From positions 1 through 64,000 of the forward strand of contig CAUZIY010000001.1 of assembly GCA_963579995.1 (NCBI GenBank): a stretch of 64,000 nucleotides of DNA, given 5' to 3'. Source of the stretch: UBA6626 sp963579995 (GTDB lineage: Bacteria; Planctomycetota; Phycisphaerae; Phycisphaerales; Phycisphaeraceae). The notes beneath the pieces were generated by a model. That model did no database searches and was not told the origin of the DNA. It worked only from the letters and a program-made list of their open reading frames with translations. The position numbers and the translations under genes are program-made. The stretch's first letter is position 1. The number at the start of each line of letters is the position of its first letter. Positions 34,455 to 43,129 of this stretch are shown in pieces.

Positions 34455-35384
34455 ATGTCTAACCTGGCAGCTGATCATCAGCAAAACAGCAGGAAGGTGC
34501 TTTATGACTTACTAGGCGACCTTCCGCCATTGAGTCGTGCCGTGTCGTGTGAACCGGTTACGCAAAGGGAGGAAGACGGCTATATCCTTGAAGTGCTCGT
34601 GTTGGATCTTAATGGATCACAGTCCGTGTCTGCTTACTTTGTGAAGCCTAAAGCATGTGATGGGCCGCTGCCTTGTGTCCTTTACAATCATGCGCATGGC
34701 GGTGACTAAGAACTGGGCAAGGATGAATTGATCTACGGCCGAGCCGCACTGCAAGATCCACCGTACGCCCGAGCACTGACGGAGAAGGGTTATGCTGCCT
34801 TGTGTATCGATACTTGGTGTTTCGGAGAAAGACGTGGGCGCACGGAATCGGAAGTGTTTAAGGAGATGCTGTGGAAAGGCTAAGTTCTGTGGGGCATGAT
34901 GGTTTACGATAGTTTGCGAGCCGTTGATTACCTGGCCGATCGCCCGGATATCGATACCCGTCGAATTGGCACATTGGGGATATCCATGGGAAGCACCATG
35001 GCGTGGTGGGTGGCGGCACTGGATACCCGAATCAGGGCTTGCGTGGATCTTTGCTGTTTGACTGATTTCCAGGCGCTAATCGATGAGCAAGGGTTAGACT
35101 GTCACGGTATTTATTACTACGTGCCATCTTTGCTTAAGCAATTTACAACTGCAAAAATCAATGCATTGATTGCTCCCCGGGCCCATCTTGGTCTTGCCGG
35201 TAACTACGACCGGTTGACCCCTCCCAGGGGGCTGGATCGTATTGATCAGGAGTTGCAGTCCATCTATGAGGCACACCAGGCAGCAGACGCTTGGCAGCTC
35301 AAAAGATATGAAATCGACCATTTTGAAACGGTTCAGATGAGGTCGGAAATCATGTTCTTTCTCAATCAGTGGCTTGCGACCTGA
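34455..35384 (+). pseudogene. Alpha/beta hydrolase pseudogene with two in-frame stops
   Basis: One reading frame runs from the ATG at 34455 to the TGA at 35382 but is cut by TAA at 34707-34709 and TAA at 34881-34883. All three pieces belong to one dienelactone-hydrolase/acetyl-xylan-esterase-like protein. The first has CVLYNHAHGGD, the second GYAALCIDTWCFGERRGR, and the third the nucleophile elbow GTLGISMGSTMAWW. The last acid and histidine are plausibly Asp in GNYDRLTPP and His in IDHFE. Each stop is one base from a sense codon and there is no frameshift, so inactivation looks recent. Readthrough or sequencing error cannot be excluded. It follows the GH32 gene by 93 bases and may once have worked with it. 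Confidence 0.82.
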
Positions 35385-35517
35385 AATTTGGCCGCGATCG
35401 TCTCGGGCCACAGTTGAAACATGATTTGGGTGATACTGAAATCATAGGTGGCGGACAGGTTGGAAGAAAGGATCTGGGAAAGGTTCCCAGTCAGTCCGTC
35501 GAGTATACCAACTTCGG

Positions 35518-36630
35518 TTAAAGAACCGTGTCGAATTTTGATTCATAAAATGGCAGTGGCACAACCTGTGCATCAACGTGGTCGCCATCGATCTCGACGC
35601 CGACATGATTGCCGACCTGATGGTGTTCAGTATCGATGAAGGCCATGGCAATTGAAGCATTTAGTGTGGGCGAGATGCATCCACTAGTAACGGCGCCAAC
35701 GATTTGGCGGGATACGAATAGGCTGGCGCCTTGATTTGCTTGTCGCGAACCAGTTAGCTTGAGTCCGACCAACCTTCGTGCAGTCTCCCTTGATGCGATC
35801 ATCTTGAGTGCGTCGCTGCCAATGAATTGTTCGCGGCTGTCCGGGTCGGCCTTCTCAGGAGTGATTGCAAATTCCAAACCCGCTGATAGCGGATCAGTTT
35901 GTTCATTGAACTCATGGCCGAGCATCGGCACACCCGCCTCAATGCGTAGCGTGTTGAGCGCTTCAAGGCCAATGGGGGCAACAATACCCTCCGGGGCGTT
36001 TTGGCTTAGCAGCTTGACGATGGTCGTGGCCATATTGGCGCCCATGACCACCTCGACGCCATCTTCTCCGGTGAAACTGCGGCGGGTAATGGTCAACCGC
36101 AGGATAAATAAATTCTTGACGCAGATTTCTCCGTGTTGAAGGTTTGGGACTTCGCTTGAGAACTGGCTTATCAAATCAATCACTTTGGGCCCCTGTAAGC
36201 CCACCATGGCGGTTGAAAGGGTTCGGTCGTTAATTGTGACTGATAGTGTCCCGATATTTTGATGTAAATGGGCCAAGATGGAATGAAGACCAGGGGCACT
36301 GACAACGAGCAGCCAGTGGTCTTCACAACGGCACACCGTGACGGCATCCAGGATTCCACCATGTTGGCTGCAGATCAGGGAAGATCGACTGGTATTGGGT
36401 TTCATGTCATCGATCCGGCGTGTAAGGATTCGCTCAAGGAATTTTTGTGCATCGTGACCGGTGATTTGTATCCGCCCCCGGTGTGAAAGATCAAACAGGC
36501 CACCGCTGCGGCGTACATGCAAATGTTCAGCTTCAGGTGAGTGGTAGGACGCAGGCATTTCCCAGCCGGCAACGTCCACAAACCTTGCCTGCTGATCAAG
36601 ATGATATTGGTGGAATGGCGTACGCGGCAT
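35518..36630 (-). CDS. gcvT: Aminomethyltransferase-like protein (GcvT family)
   Basis: GcvT is the T protein of the glycine cleavage system, moving the aminomethyl carbon to tetrahydrofolate. The 370-residue product starts RTPFHQYHLDQQARFVDVAGWEMP and has LFDLSHRGRIQITG near 46-59, VGLQGPKV, EALNTLRIEAGVPMLG and a C-terminal barrel domain. However, the folate-site block reads GGILDAVTV, where the second Asp of the usual DD pair is Ala. That second Asp corresponds, to my knowledge, to the catalytically important residue (Asp101 in E. coli, Asp96 in Thermotoga). It may therefore be a GcvT paralogue with another role. It lies downstream of ftsI on the same strand, with no gcvH or gcvP in view. 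Confidence 0.82.
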   Translation of the reverse strand: MPRTPFHQYHLDQQARFVDVAGWEMPASYHSPEAEHLHVRRSGGLFDLSHRGRIQITGHDAQKFLERILTRRIDDMKPNTSRSSLICSQHGGILDAVTVCRCEDHWLLVVSAPGLHSILAHLHQNIGTLSVTINDRTLSTAMVGLQGPKVIDLISQFSSEVPNLQHGEICVKNLFILRLTITRRSFTGEDGVEVVMGANMATTIVKLLSQNAPEGIVAPIGLEALNTLRIEAGVPMLGHEFNEQTDPLSAGLEFAITPEKADPDSREQFIGSDALKMIASRETARRLVGLKLTGSRQANQGASLFVSRQIVGAVTSGCISPTLNASIAMAFIDTEHHQVGNHVGVEIDGDHVDAQVVPLPFYESKFDTVL

Positions 36631-36685
36631 GGTTAAGCGAGCCGTTGGCTGGTCGAATTGCGATCAACGTTGCAGGCTTATACGG

Positions 36686-38398
36686 TCAATTGGTACTTGC
36701 GAGTAAATGTTGATCTTGCGGTGGATAGCCAAGATACATCAGCGTTTTTTCAATCACGCGCCGTACAACTGGTGCCGCAACTGTACCGCCATAATAGCCC
36801 TTTTGCTTGTCCGGGCGGTGGACAAAACAGCCCACGACAATTCTGGGTACCTCAAGGGGGGAGCCGGCGATGAAAGAGGATATGTACTTATCTTCTAGGT
36901 AGCCGCCCCCGTTAGGGTTGGCGATCTGTGCTGTGCCCGTCTTGCCGAAGATCGGGTAGTGTTTGCTGTTGGCACGTCGTCCTGTTCCCTCTTGAACAAC
37001 GCGGCGAAGTACCTGTCGAACCTGCTTGGCCGTTGCCGGATTGAGGGTGTGCTGGTAGATCAGATCATCGGCTGATTTACGGATCCGGATTACGGTTGCC
37101 GGCATCATCCCATCGTTGGCAATGCCGCTGAACGCGCGGACCAGTTGCAATGGCGTGGCTGCGATCTCCTGGCCCATTGGGATGCTGGTTAGTGAGTAGT
37201 GATTCCATTGGCGTAGCGGGTTAACCATCCCCGCCGATTCGCCGGGCAAGCTACTGGCAGTTGACTGGCCCATTCCAAAAGCCTCTACCGCGTGATGCAA
37301 CCTGTCAGAGCCCAGGAGTAGTCCAATTTGCGCCATGCCGATATTGCTTGATTTGATTAAAACCTGTTGGCCAGTCAATTTGCCATGTCCACGTACGTCT
37401 CGGATCCGCCGCCCTTTTGACGAACGCCAGATACCGCTGTCCGTACAGTCGAATAGTTGCTCTGGTTGAATTACCTTCAGATCTACTGCTTTGGCCCAGA
37501 CGAATGGCTTGAAGGTTGAGCCTGGCTCAAACATGTCAGTGATGCAGCGGTTACGCCATTGTTGTGGTGTACTTTTGGCCAAGGTCTTCGGATCAAAGGG
37601 GGGGTAGTTTGCCATTGCCAGGACGTGCCCATTGCGGGGGTTCATGACAACCAGTTGGCCATAGGGTGCGTCGAAAGTCTTGCAGCTGATGGCGAGTTGT
37701 TCTTCGGCGATGGATTGGATCATCAGGTCAATCGTGAGCCGTATTGCTGCCCCGTCACGTGGTGGGTCGTATGATTCGTACTGGAGATTAAGCGGGCGGC
37801 CACGCACATCACGTGTATAAGTCAGTGATCCGGTGCGACCGACCAAATCGCGGTTGAATGCGAATTCCACGCCTTCAAGTCCGGTGGCATCAAAGCCCAC
37901 ACTGCCAAGCAGTTGGCCAGCTCGTGATCCATGTGGGTAAAGCCGCTTGACCCATCGCTGGGTTCCGAGCCCCCTTAGTTTCAGGTCCTTCAACTGCCCA
38001 AGTGCAGACTTGTCCAGTTCGTGTTCAAGTACCACGTACCGCCGGTCAATCCGTTTTTGTATGGTCGCTTTCAGTGTGGAAGGGGCAACATGGACCAGTT
38101 CACCGACGACTTGGCAAAAGATCGGGAGGTTTTCGATCAAGCCTGGATCGGCAAATAGTCGAGTGGCGAGTTGGCTTGATGCCAGCAATCGGCCACGCCT
38201 GTCAACAATATCACTTCTTCGGGCGTGAAATGCGGTGCGGCTGTGATGGCGGCCGGTATATGTTGCCAGCTGTTTCGGCGGTGCCAGTTTGAGTTGTACT
38301 ACACGGCCGAACTGGGCGAGGAGGCCAATGCTGAGCATGACCACCAGGACTGCCGAGACGGTCAGGACACGCTGCTCAGGCAGAGGATGCTTTCTCAT
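36686..38398 (-). CDS. ftsI: Peptidoglycan transpeptidase FtsI (class B PBP3)
   Basis: FtsI crosslinks septal peptidoglycan during division. The 570-residue protein has a short cytoplasmic tail and one membrane helix (residues about 11-31), then the PBP dimer domain with DRRGRLLASS. The transpeptidase domain carries its three motifs in order: STFK at 294-297, SSN at 350-352 and KTG at 486-488. No PASTA repeats are present. Its ATG overlaps the ftsL stop (ATGA at 38395-38398), showing tight coupling. The cluster order rsmH, LysM protein, ftsL, ftsI is that of the division/cell-wall cluster. The next gene is gcvT rather than a mur gene. Confidence 0.95.
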   Translation of the reverse strand: MRKHPLPEQRVLTVSAVLVVMLSIGLLAQFGRVVQLKLAPPKQLATYTGRHHSRTAFHARRSDIVDRRGRLLASSQLATRLFADPGLIENLPIFCQVVGELVHVAPSTLKATIQKRIDRRYVVLEHELDKSALGQLKDLKLRGLGTQRWVKRLYPHGSRAGQLLGSVGFDATGLEGVEFAFNRDLVGRTGSLTYTRDVRGRPLNLQYESYDPPRDGAAIRLTIDLMIQSIAEEQLAISCKTFDAPYGQLVVMNPRNGHVLAMANYPPFDPKTLAKSTPQQWRNRCITDMFEPGSTFKPFVWAKAVDLKVIQPEQLFDCTDSGIWRSSKGRRIRDVRGHGKLTGQQVLIKSSNIGMAQIGLLLGSDRLHHAVEAFGMGQSTASSLPGESAGMVNPLRQWNHYSLTSIPMGQEIAATPLQLVRAFSGIANDGMMPATVIRIRKSADDLIYQHTLNPATAKQVRQVLRRVVQEGTGRRANSKHYPIFGKTGTAQIANPNGGGYLEDKYISSFIAGSPLEVPRIVVGCFVHRPDKQKGYYGGTVAAPVVRRVIEKTLMYLGYPPQDQHLLASTN

Positions 38399-38712
38399 GG
38401 AACAATGGCTTGGATATTGTCATGATCAACGACCGCCAGGGCGGACGATGACGGAAGCGGATTGCAAGTTTGGCCACATGCCAACGGTTCGAGGTTTAAC
38501 TGGGCACGTGCAATGAGATGACGCAGGTGCTTGGGTTCAAGCTTTTTGGCAACGTGTGAACGCGATTGCCAAAGGTCATACCGTACCTCGGCAATCTGAC
38601 GATGGCACATTGAAATCTGGTAGATCGTCTCGGTTCGCTGTTGGCGCAGGTCAAGCAATACCGCAGCCAAGGAACCGACTGCCAGGATCATGGTGATGAG
38701 TTTCCTAAACAC
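38395..38712 (-). CDS. ftsL: FtsL-like cell-division protein
   Basis: FtsL is a small bitopic membrane protein of the division complex that works with FtsI. The 105-residue product starts at a GTG and has one N-terminal membrane helix (residues about 5-20, LITMILAVGSLAAVLL). A periplasmic segment with helical, heptad-like character follows (about 24-70), in which the usual coiled coil lies. Primary sequence of FtsL is poorly conserved, so the call relies on topology, size and the overlap with ftsI. The C-terminal 30 residues are not typical. Confidence 0.7.
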   Translation of the reverse strand: MFRKLITMILAVGSLAAVLLDLRQQRTETIYQISMCHRQIAEVRYDLWQSRSHVAKKLEPKHLRHLIARAQLNLEPLACGQTCNPLPSSSALAVVDHDNIQAIVP

Positions 38713-38747
38713 AGGTCCAGGTCCAATTGGAGATCATGCGGGGTGTA

Positions 38748-39575
38748 TCAACGCGCTGGAAGCCGCAGGTGTTGACCTACCCTCAGATCATCGGCGTTCT
38801 TGAGTTTGCCACGATTAGCCAGGAAGATTTCATTGTGGCGATTTGGATCACCAAGTGTATTGGCTGCAATTCGCCACAAGGTGTCATTTTCGACAACGGT
38901 GTACTCACGGTGCAGATTGTCATGTGCCGCTTGTGGACGGATCTGGATTGTTTGCAATCGGGGTTGTGGAGGCACATATAACCGAACACCATCTCGGATA
39001 TGGCCGCCTTCCATGATTTTTCCCGGATTGGCTTCAATAAGGAGTGTGAAAAGTGCCCCATTGCCGTAGTGTTGCTCAGCGATGCCGTAGAGCGATTCAT
39101 TGCGTTTGACGTTGTGATATCGTCTTGGTTGATCGCCAATGGTGTTTCCGGCCGATTTTTGCTGGCCAGCCATGGTTGTAAATGCAGGTTTTGGCCCTTG
39201 GTGGGATACCTGTGGACGGGAAATTGTCTTGGAGGGGGTTTCCCGGGGTGAAAACTTAGCAGGATTGGTTTCAGGCTCGGTGGCTGCATGGATTTGTTGA
39301 CCAGGAATCGCATACCCCTTGTTCCCGGAGAGAGATTTGGCAGTTCGTGAAAGGCGTATCGCTCTAGGCGGGGAAACCTGTGGTTGGTGAGCTGGCTGGT
39401 GTCTTAGATCGTCGATTAGTTGTGGTTCAGATTTTTGGCGTGTGCTTAAATCAGGTGCAAGTAATGGGAGCACCTGATCGCCTTCCTGCACCGCAAGGTG
39501 GTCAGTGACAATCAGGCCGATCAAAACAATGGCACCCAGTCCGACGAGTAAACCAACTTTAGTTTCGCGTGTCAT
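38748..39575 (-). CDS. Membrane-anchored protein with two LysM domains
   Basis: The 275-residue product starts at 39575, where GGAAGG lies seven bases upstream. It has an N-terminal membrane anchor (residues about 6-23, VGLLVGLGAIVLIGLIV), a long Pro/Gln/Ser-rich linker (about 30-150), and two LysM modules. These are near 155-205 (YHNVKRNESLYGIAEQHYG) and 220-275 (EYTVVENDTLWRIAANTLG). LysM domains bind N-acetylglucosamine in peptidoglycan. Its place between rsmH and ftsL in the division cluster suggests a role in septal wall synthesis or in tethering the membrane to the wall. No catalytic domain is present. Confidence 0.85.
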   Translation of the reverse strand: MTRETKVGLLVGLGAIVLIGLIVTDHLAVQEGDQVLPLLAPDLSTRQKSEPQLIDDLRHQPAHQPQVSPPRAIRLSRTAKSLSGNKGYAIPGQQIHAATEPETNPAKFSPRETPSKTISRPQVSHQGPKPAFTTMAGQQKSAGNTIGDQPRRYHNVKRNESLYGIAEQHYGNGALFTLLIEANPGKIMEGGHIRDGVRLYVPPQPRLQTIQIRPQAAHDNLHREYTVVENDTLWRIAANTLGDPNRHNEIFLANRGKLKNADDLRVGQHLRLPAR

Positions 39576-39663
39576 GTGCCAGCCTTCCATGTGGCTATTG
39601 GTGATCGTACATGTGCCGTCCTAGCTTGGTCTCACCCTGGAAACGACCTGATCTGTATCTGCA

Positions 39664-40641
39664 TCATGCCATAACAGGTCCCGATGTGCGAGATTCAAAA
39701 CATATTGCACGCAGCTTAGCTGATCGGCTTCGTCGATTTTTCTTGCGTTCATCATCGGTGGCAGTTAACGGCCGCCGAGTGAGGAGTTTGGCCTGGCCAT
39801 TACGGTTTAGATCACGAAAGGTCATCTTGACGAGGCGGTCTTCCAGTGAGTGAAAGCTAATGATCATGGCTACACCACCTGGTTGAAGTGCGTTGGGAAG
39901 CTGCTGTAGGAGGTGCCGCAGGCAATCCAGTTCCCGGTTGACCGCGATACGCAGTGCCATGAAAGTGCGCGTGGCCGGATCGATACGTCGTGGTATGCGG
40001 CGACCTCGGCGGCGCGAGGAAACGGAACCATAAGCTGAACGCACAATTTGGGCCAAGACCATCGTGTCTTTAATCGGCGCTTGGCGACGGCGCTCGATAA
40101 TCTTTGCCGCAATTTTCCGGCTCAGCCGTTCTTGACCATTCTGGTAGATCAGGTCGGCCAGTGATCGTTCGTCTAGGGTATTTACCAATTGAGCTGCAGT
40201 GAGTTCCTGCCCCAAGTCGTATCGCATATCCAGTGGGCCAGTTGCACCGAAGGAAAATCCACGGTTCGGGTCATTCATCTGGTTGGATGAGAAGCCGAGG
40301 TCTGCCAGCAATAGATCCGCCTTGTCAATATTCAGGTGTGCCAGTACATCGGTCAGTTCGGAAAAGTTGGCATGAACCAGGTCCCACGCAACATTCTTGG
40401 GTGCTGATTGTTTCAGCAGTTGCCGGCTGAACTCTACGTTTCGAGGATCACGATCAATACCCACAAGATGCCCCCCGGGTGAAAGCTGCTGTACGATTTG
40501 TGTACTGTGGCCACCTTGGCCGATCGTGCAGTCGACGCATACCTGTCCGGGGCGGGGGGCCAGCAGTTCCATCACCTGCGGGGCCAGAACAGGGATGTGC
40601 CCGGTATCATCATTGGTTTCTGGGGGCATCGTTGGTTGCAT
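39664..40641 (-). CDS. rsmH: 16S rRNA m4C1402 methyltransferase RsmH (MraW)
   Basis: RsmH methylates the N4 of C1402 in 16S rRNA. The 325-residue protein has HIPVLAPQVMELLAPRPGQV near 15-34, the SAM-binding motif VDCTIGQGGHSTQI near 35-48, and GIDRDPRNVEFS. The family block LADLGFSSNQMNDPNRGFSF lies near 112-131 and is followed by GPLDMRYD. The C-terminal block is MIISFHSLEDRLVK. This gene normally heads the mraW-ftsL-ftsI cluster, as here, but mraZ is missing and hslV lies upstream in the opposite direction. An alternative ATG four codons downstream is also reasonable. Confidence 0.96.
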   Translation of the reverse strand: MQPTMPPETNDDTGHIPVLAPQVMELLAPRPGQVCVDCTIGQGGHSTQIVQQLSPGGHLVGIDRDPRNVEFSRQLLKQSAPKNVAWDLVHANFSELTDVLAHLNIDKADLLLADLGFSSNQMNDPNRGFSFGATGPLDMRYDLGQELTAAQLVNTLDERSLADLIYQNGQERLSRKIAAKIIERRRQAPIKDTMVLAQIVRSAYGSVSSRRRGRRIPRRIDPATRTFMALRIAVNRELDCLRHLLQQLPNALQPGGVAMIISFHSLEDRLVKMTFRDLNRNGQAKLLTRRPLTATDDERKKNRRSRSAKLRAICFESRTSGPVMA

Positions 40642-40722
40642 CCTAGCAATTCATTGCATGGGGTTGGGCGGTCAAGACCACTGGATAATGCGAGATGTCC
40701 TGCTCTGGTTTACAATGGTGGC

Positions 40723-41286
40723 ATGAATGCATTTGAGGGCACCACCATCCTATCTGTACGCCGCGATGATCAAGTGGCCATTGCTGGAGATGGTCAGGTG
40801 ACCATGGACAAGGTGGTTGCCAAAGCCGATGCAGTCAAGATCCGCAAGCTGGATGGCGTAGGTGTTGAAGGTGCAGGTGTCCTTATTGGTTTTGCGGGTA
40901 CCGCCGCAGACGCGTTTGCGTTGCTCGAAAGATTCGAGGTCAAATTACGAGACTCGCCAGCAAACATCAAACGGGCGGCAATTGAACTGGCCAAGCAGTG
41001 GCGAACGGATCGGGCTTTGCGACATCTTGAGAGCTTGATCATCGTGGCGGACCGAGCGTGCAGCCTGATTGTTTCGGGATCTGGTGATGTGATCGAACCC
41101 ACGGATGGTATCCTGGGAATTGGTTCAGGTGGAGCTTATGCGACGGCGGCTGCACGAGCATTAATCAATCATACGGATATGTCATCACGTCGCGTGGTTG
41201 AAGTTGGTATGCAAGTCGCTGCAGATCTATGCATATACACCAATAGTCATATATCAGTAATGGACCTGTCTGATTCAGGTGGCTGA
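40723..41286 (+). CDS. hslV: ATP-dependent protease subunit HslV
   Basis: HslV is the peptidase of the HslUV protease. Starting at the ATG at 40723 the product is 187 residues, close to the family norm. The conserved segment TTILSVRRDDQVAIAGDGQV begins at residue 7, so a six-residue propeptide would be removed to expose the catalytic threonine. The later block GSGGAYATAAARALI is also typical. A longer open frame extending upstream to 40498 overlaps the rsmH gene and lacks family similarity. The unfoldase gene hslU is not in the window. It diverges from rsmH with an 81-base gap. Confidence 0.93.
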   Translation: MNAFEGTTILSVRRDDQVAIAGDGQVTMDKVVAKADAVKIRKLDGVGVEGAGVLIGFAGTAADAFALLERFEVKLRDSPANIKRAAIELAKQWRTDRALRHLESLIIVADRACSLIVSGSGDVIEPTDGILGIGSGGAYATAAARALINHTDMSSRRVVEVGMQVAADLCIYTNSHISVMDLSDSGG

Positions 41287-41347
41287 TCTGGGAATTGGTC
41301 ATGTATCCCATGTGCCTTGACCATAATGGCCATGATGGTTGTGGTTC

Positions 41348-41376
41348 TTGCGAGTGGTTTCTCGTAGGTCTAGACT
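41348..41376 (+). promoter_or_regulatory. Candidate sigma-70 promoter for tRNA-Leu
   Basis: TTGCGA at 41348-41353 and TAGACT at 41371-41376 are 17 bases apart. The predicted start is about eight bases before the mature tRNA. Each element matches four of six consensus bases. Confidence 0.4.
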
Positions 41377-41390
41377 GATCCCCACATACT

Positions 41391-41476
41391 GCGGGTGTGG
41401 CGGAATTGGCAGACGCGCATGGTTCAGGTCCATGTGGGGGTTAAACCCCGTGGAGGTTCGAGTCCTCTCACCCGCA
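41391..41476 (+). tRNA. tRNA-Leu (anticodon CAG)
   Basis: The 86-base sequence folds as a class II tRNA. The acceptor stem is GCGGGTG (41391-41397) with CACCCGC (41469-41475) and discriminator A at 41476. The anticodon stem CATGG/CCATG encloses the loop TTCAGGT, which places CAG as anticodon reading CUG. A long variable arm with a GGGG/CCCC stem is present, as is a T arm with GGTTCGAGTCC. CCA is not encoded. Open frames overlapping it on both strands are shadows of the tRNA. Confidence 0.96.
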
Positions 41477-41730
41477 TTGGTCTGCATATCCATATTGTGG
41501 GGTCATCTGTTGGCCATGGTGGTTTAAGTAGTGGTGGGGCATGTCGGTTCATTGGTTCCCGAGTTTTCAGCAACTTATTGGGCTCTGGGTTGTTGAGATG
41601 ATTCCGCTTCGCCAATGCATACCCATTGCTGGTTGCCAATCACCTGAACTGACACGTGTTGGCTGGTTTGCGACAGCTTTCTGGACCGGGTCTTGAGGAT
41701 ATTCAAAGACAAATCAACGGCTTGCAACGC

Positions 41731-42948
41731 TTAATCAAAAGTCCGCTCTATGGCCGCTGCGCCCGTGGGTTTGGTGCCCATGGGTCGAATTGGAGATGTT
41801 GCCGGAGGCTCGTAGGTAAATCGAAGGTGGGGGGTTTCAATACGCTTGTGATCCTGGTGGCGTGATTCAAGCAATGCGTCGAGTGCGCCACCTACAAGTA
41901 ATGTCCTTTCCACCGGGTATTGGGGTTGGCCGGTCAAAAACATTTGCTCGATATTCAAACCCAGATAGCTGAAATGGGGGTTAGGATAAGGGGCGTCAAA
42001 CTGAAGGACTTCCGTTGCCTGGATCTGTCCGTTGGATGAGCCGGCAAAACCCCAACCTTTGAGATGGCCAGTCAACATGAGTGTGGCGGCACGGAACCCG
42101 TCAGCGTATTCCAGTAAAAAGGCTGCAGGGTTGGGGCAATTATCCTCCATCCGGCCGGGATTTTTGGCCTCGGTACAGTCATCTGCTGCCTTAACCAGTT
42201 CCTGCGACCAAAGTCCGTCGCATCCTGCCTGCCACACAGCATCGTCTTCAAGGCATTGCACTGCGACGATTCCGTTTTCGCCACCGGCCCGTCGCTCCAC
42301 CATGCACTGGAGGAGTTCAAGGGCATGGTAACCATAGGATTCCAACTGATGCCAGCCGATGGAAACGGCTTGGTCGAGTTGCACGCCGATATCGTACTCA
42401 AGCCAAGGCTTGCGATAGCACAGGGGTAACGAAGAGCCCGCCATGAACGGTACGTTCAGTTGCTGCGATCGGTCGTACATCCACTTGGCGGTGGGCCAGT
42501 CGTATGAAAGATATTTATCGCAGAACACGGGCACCGATCTTCCTGATCGGGCGAAGACGGCGCAGATTTGTTCGAAAAAAGACCGTTTCGGATAGAGCAT
42601 CTGATCCTTTTCATTCTGTCCGTAATCACCGTGCTCAGCAATCATCAGGACGCCATCAACTGCTAATAACTCATCGCTTGGTCGCCAGTGATGCCCACCA
42701 AGTGTCAGGGCTGATCGGACGCTGCGAAAAACCGGGATATCATGGGTCTTGGCAAATGCTAGGATGACATCGTCATCGTGGACTTGGTCAATATAGAGAG
42801 AACTGATTTCAACTTGCGGGGTAATCAGCCCCTCATCGGTGGGAAAGCCAGTGACAAATTTTGGGGCGATCACATCGACATGGCTGTGACGAAAACCCAT
42901 TGTGCAAATAACTGCGATTTTCTTGCGATTCACCATTGAAATGGGCAT
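41731..42948 (-). CDS. Uncharacterised cytoplasmic protein, possibly oxidoreductase-like
   Basis: I do not recognise a named family for this 405-residue protein. It starts with a strand-turn-helix (KKIAVICTMGFRHSHVDVIA) that resembles the beginning of a Rossmann-type fold but lacks GxGxxG. It is soluble, has no signal peptide, and contains motifs that look functional: MIAEHGDYGQNEKDQMLYPK, PVFCDKYLSYDW and SSLPLCYRKP. His, Asp and Cys residues in these blocks could bind metal or substrate. The overall layout recalls Gfo/Idh/MocA-type dehydrogenases or a binding protein related to them, but this is weak. It lies between tRNA-Leu and gpsA with its own intergenic spaces. Confidence 0.7.
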   Translation of the reverse strand: MPISMVNRKKIAVICTMGFRHSHVDVIAPKFVTGFPTDEGLITPQVEISSLYIDQVHDDDVILAFAKTHDIPVFRSVRSALTLGGHHWRPSDELLAVDGVLMIAEHGDYGQNEKDQMLYPKRSFFEQICAVFARSGRSVPVFCDKYLSYDWPTAKWMYDRSQQLNVPFMAGSSLPLCYRKPWLEYDIGVQLDQAVSIGWHQLESYGYHALELLQCMVERRAGGENGIVAVQCLEDDAVWQAGCDGLWSQELVKAADDCTEAKNPGRMEDNCPNPAAFLLEYADGFRAATLMLTGHLKGWGFAGSSNGQIQATEVLQFDAPYPNPHFSYLGLNIEQMFLTGQPQYPVERTLLVGGALDALLESRHQDHKRIETPHLRFTYEPPATSPIRPMGTKPTGAAAIERTFD

Positions 42949-43129
42949 CCATGTTAAAAGATGAAAAGAGAGGGTTTTTCCTTAATGATTCAAGCAGGCA
43001 CGGTGCGATGATCTGTTGTGATAGAAAAGCTGCCTGTATGCACCTAATTTACAGGGCCTAATGAATAGGCAGCGGATCCTTGGACTGATCGAGGAGTTAC
43101 CGGATATTAATCCGCCTGCCAGCTTCTTC

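Noticed and set aside
34455..35384. Stop-codon reassignment as the reason for the two in-frame TAA codons
   Set aside because: TAA is used as the ordinary terminator of other genes in the window, such as flgF and flgH, so recoding of the genome is not supported.
40498..40722. Upstream extension of the hslV reading frame
   Set aside because: It overlaps the rsmH coding region on the other strand, and HslV similarity begins only at 40723.
41299..41527. Open frames on both strands across the tRNA-Leu, with peptides of the type GERTRTSTGF
   Set aside because: These are the familiar false translations of a tRNA gene. The tRNA fold explains the sequence fully.
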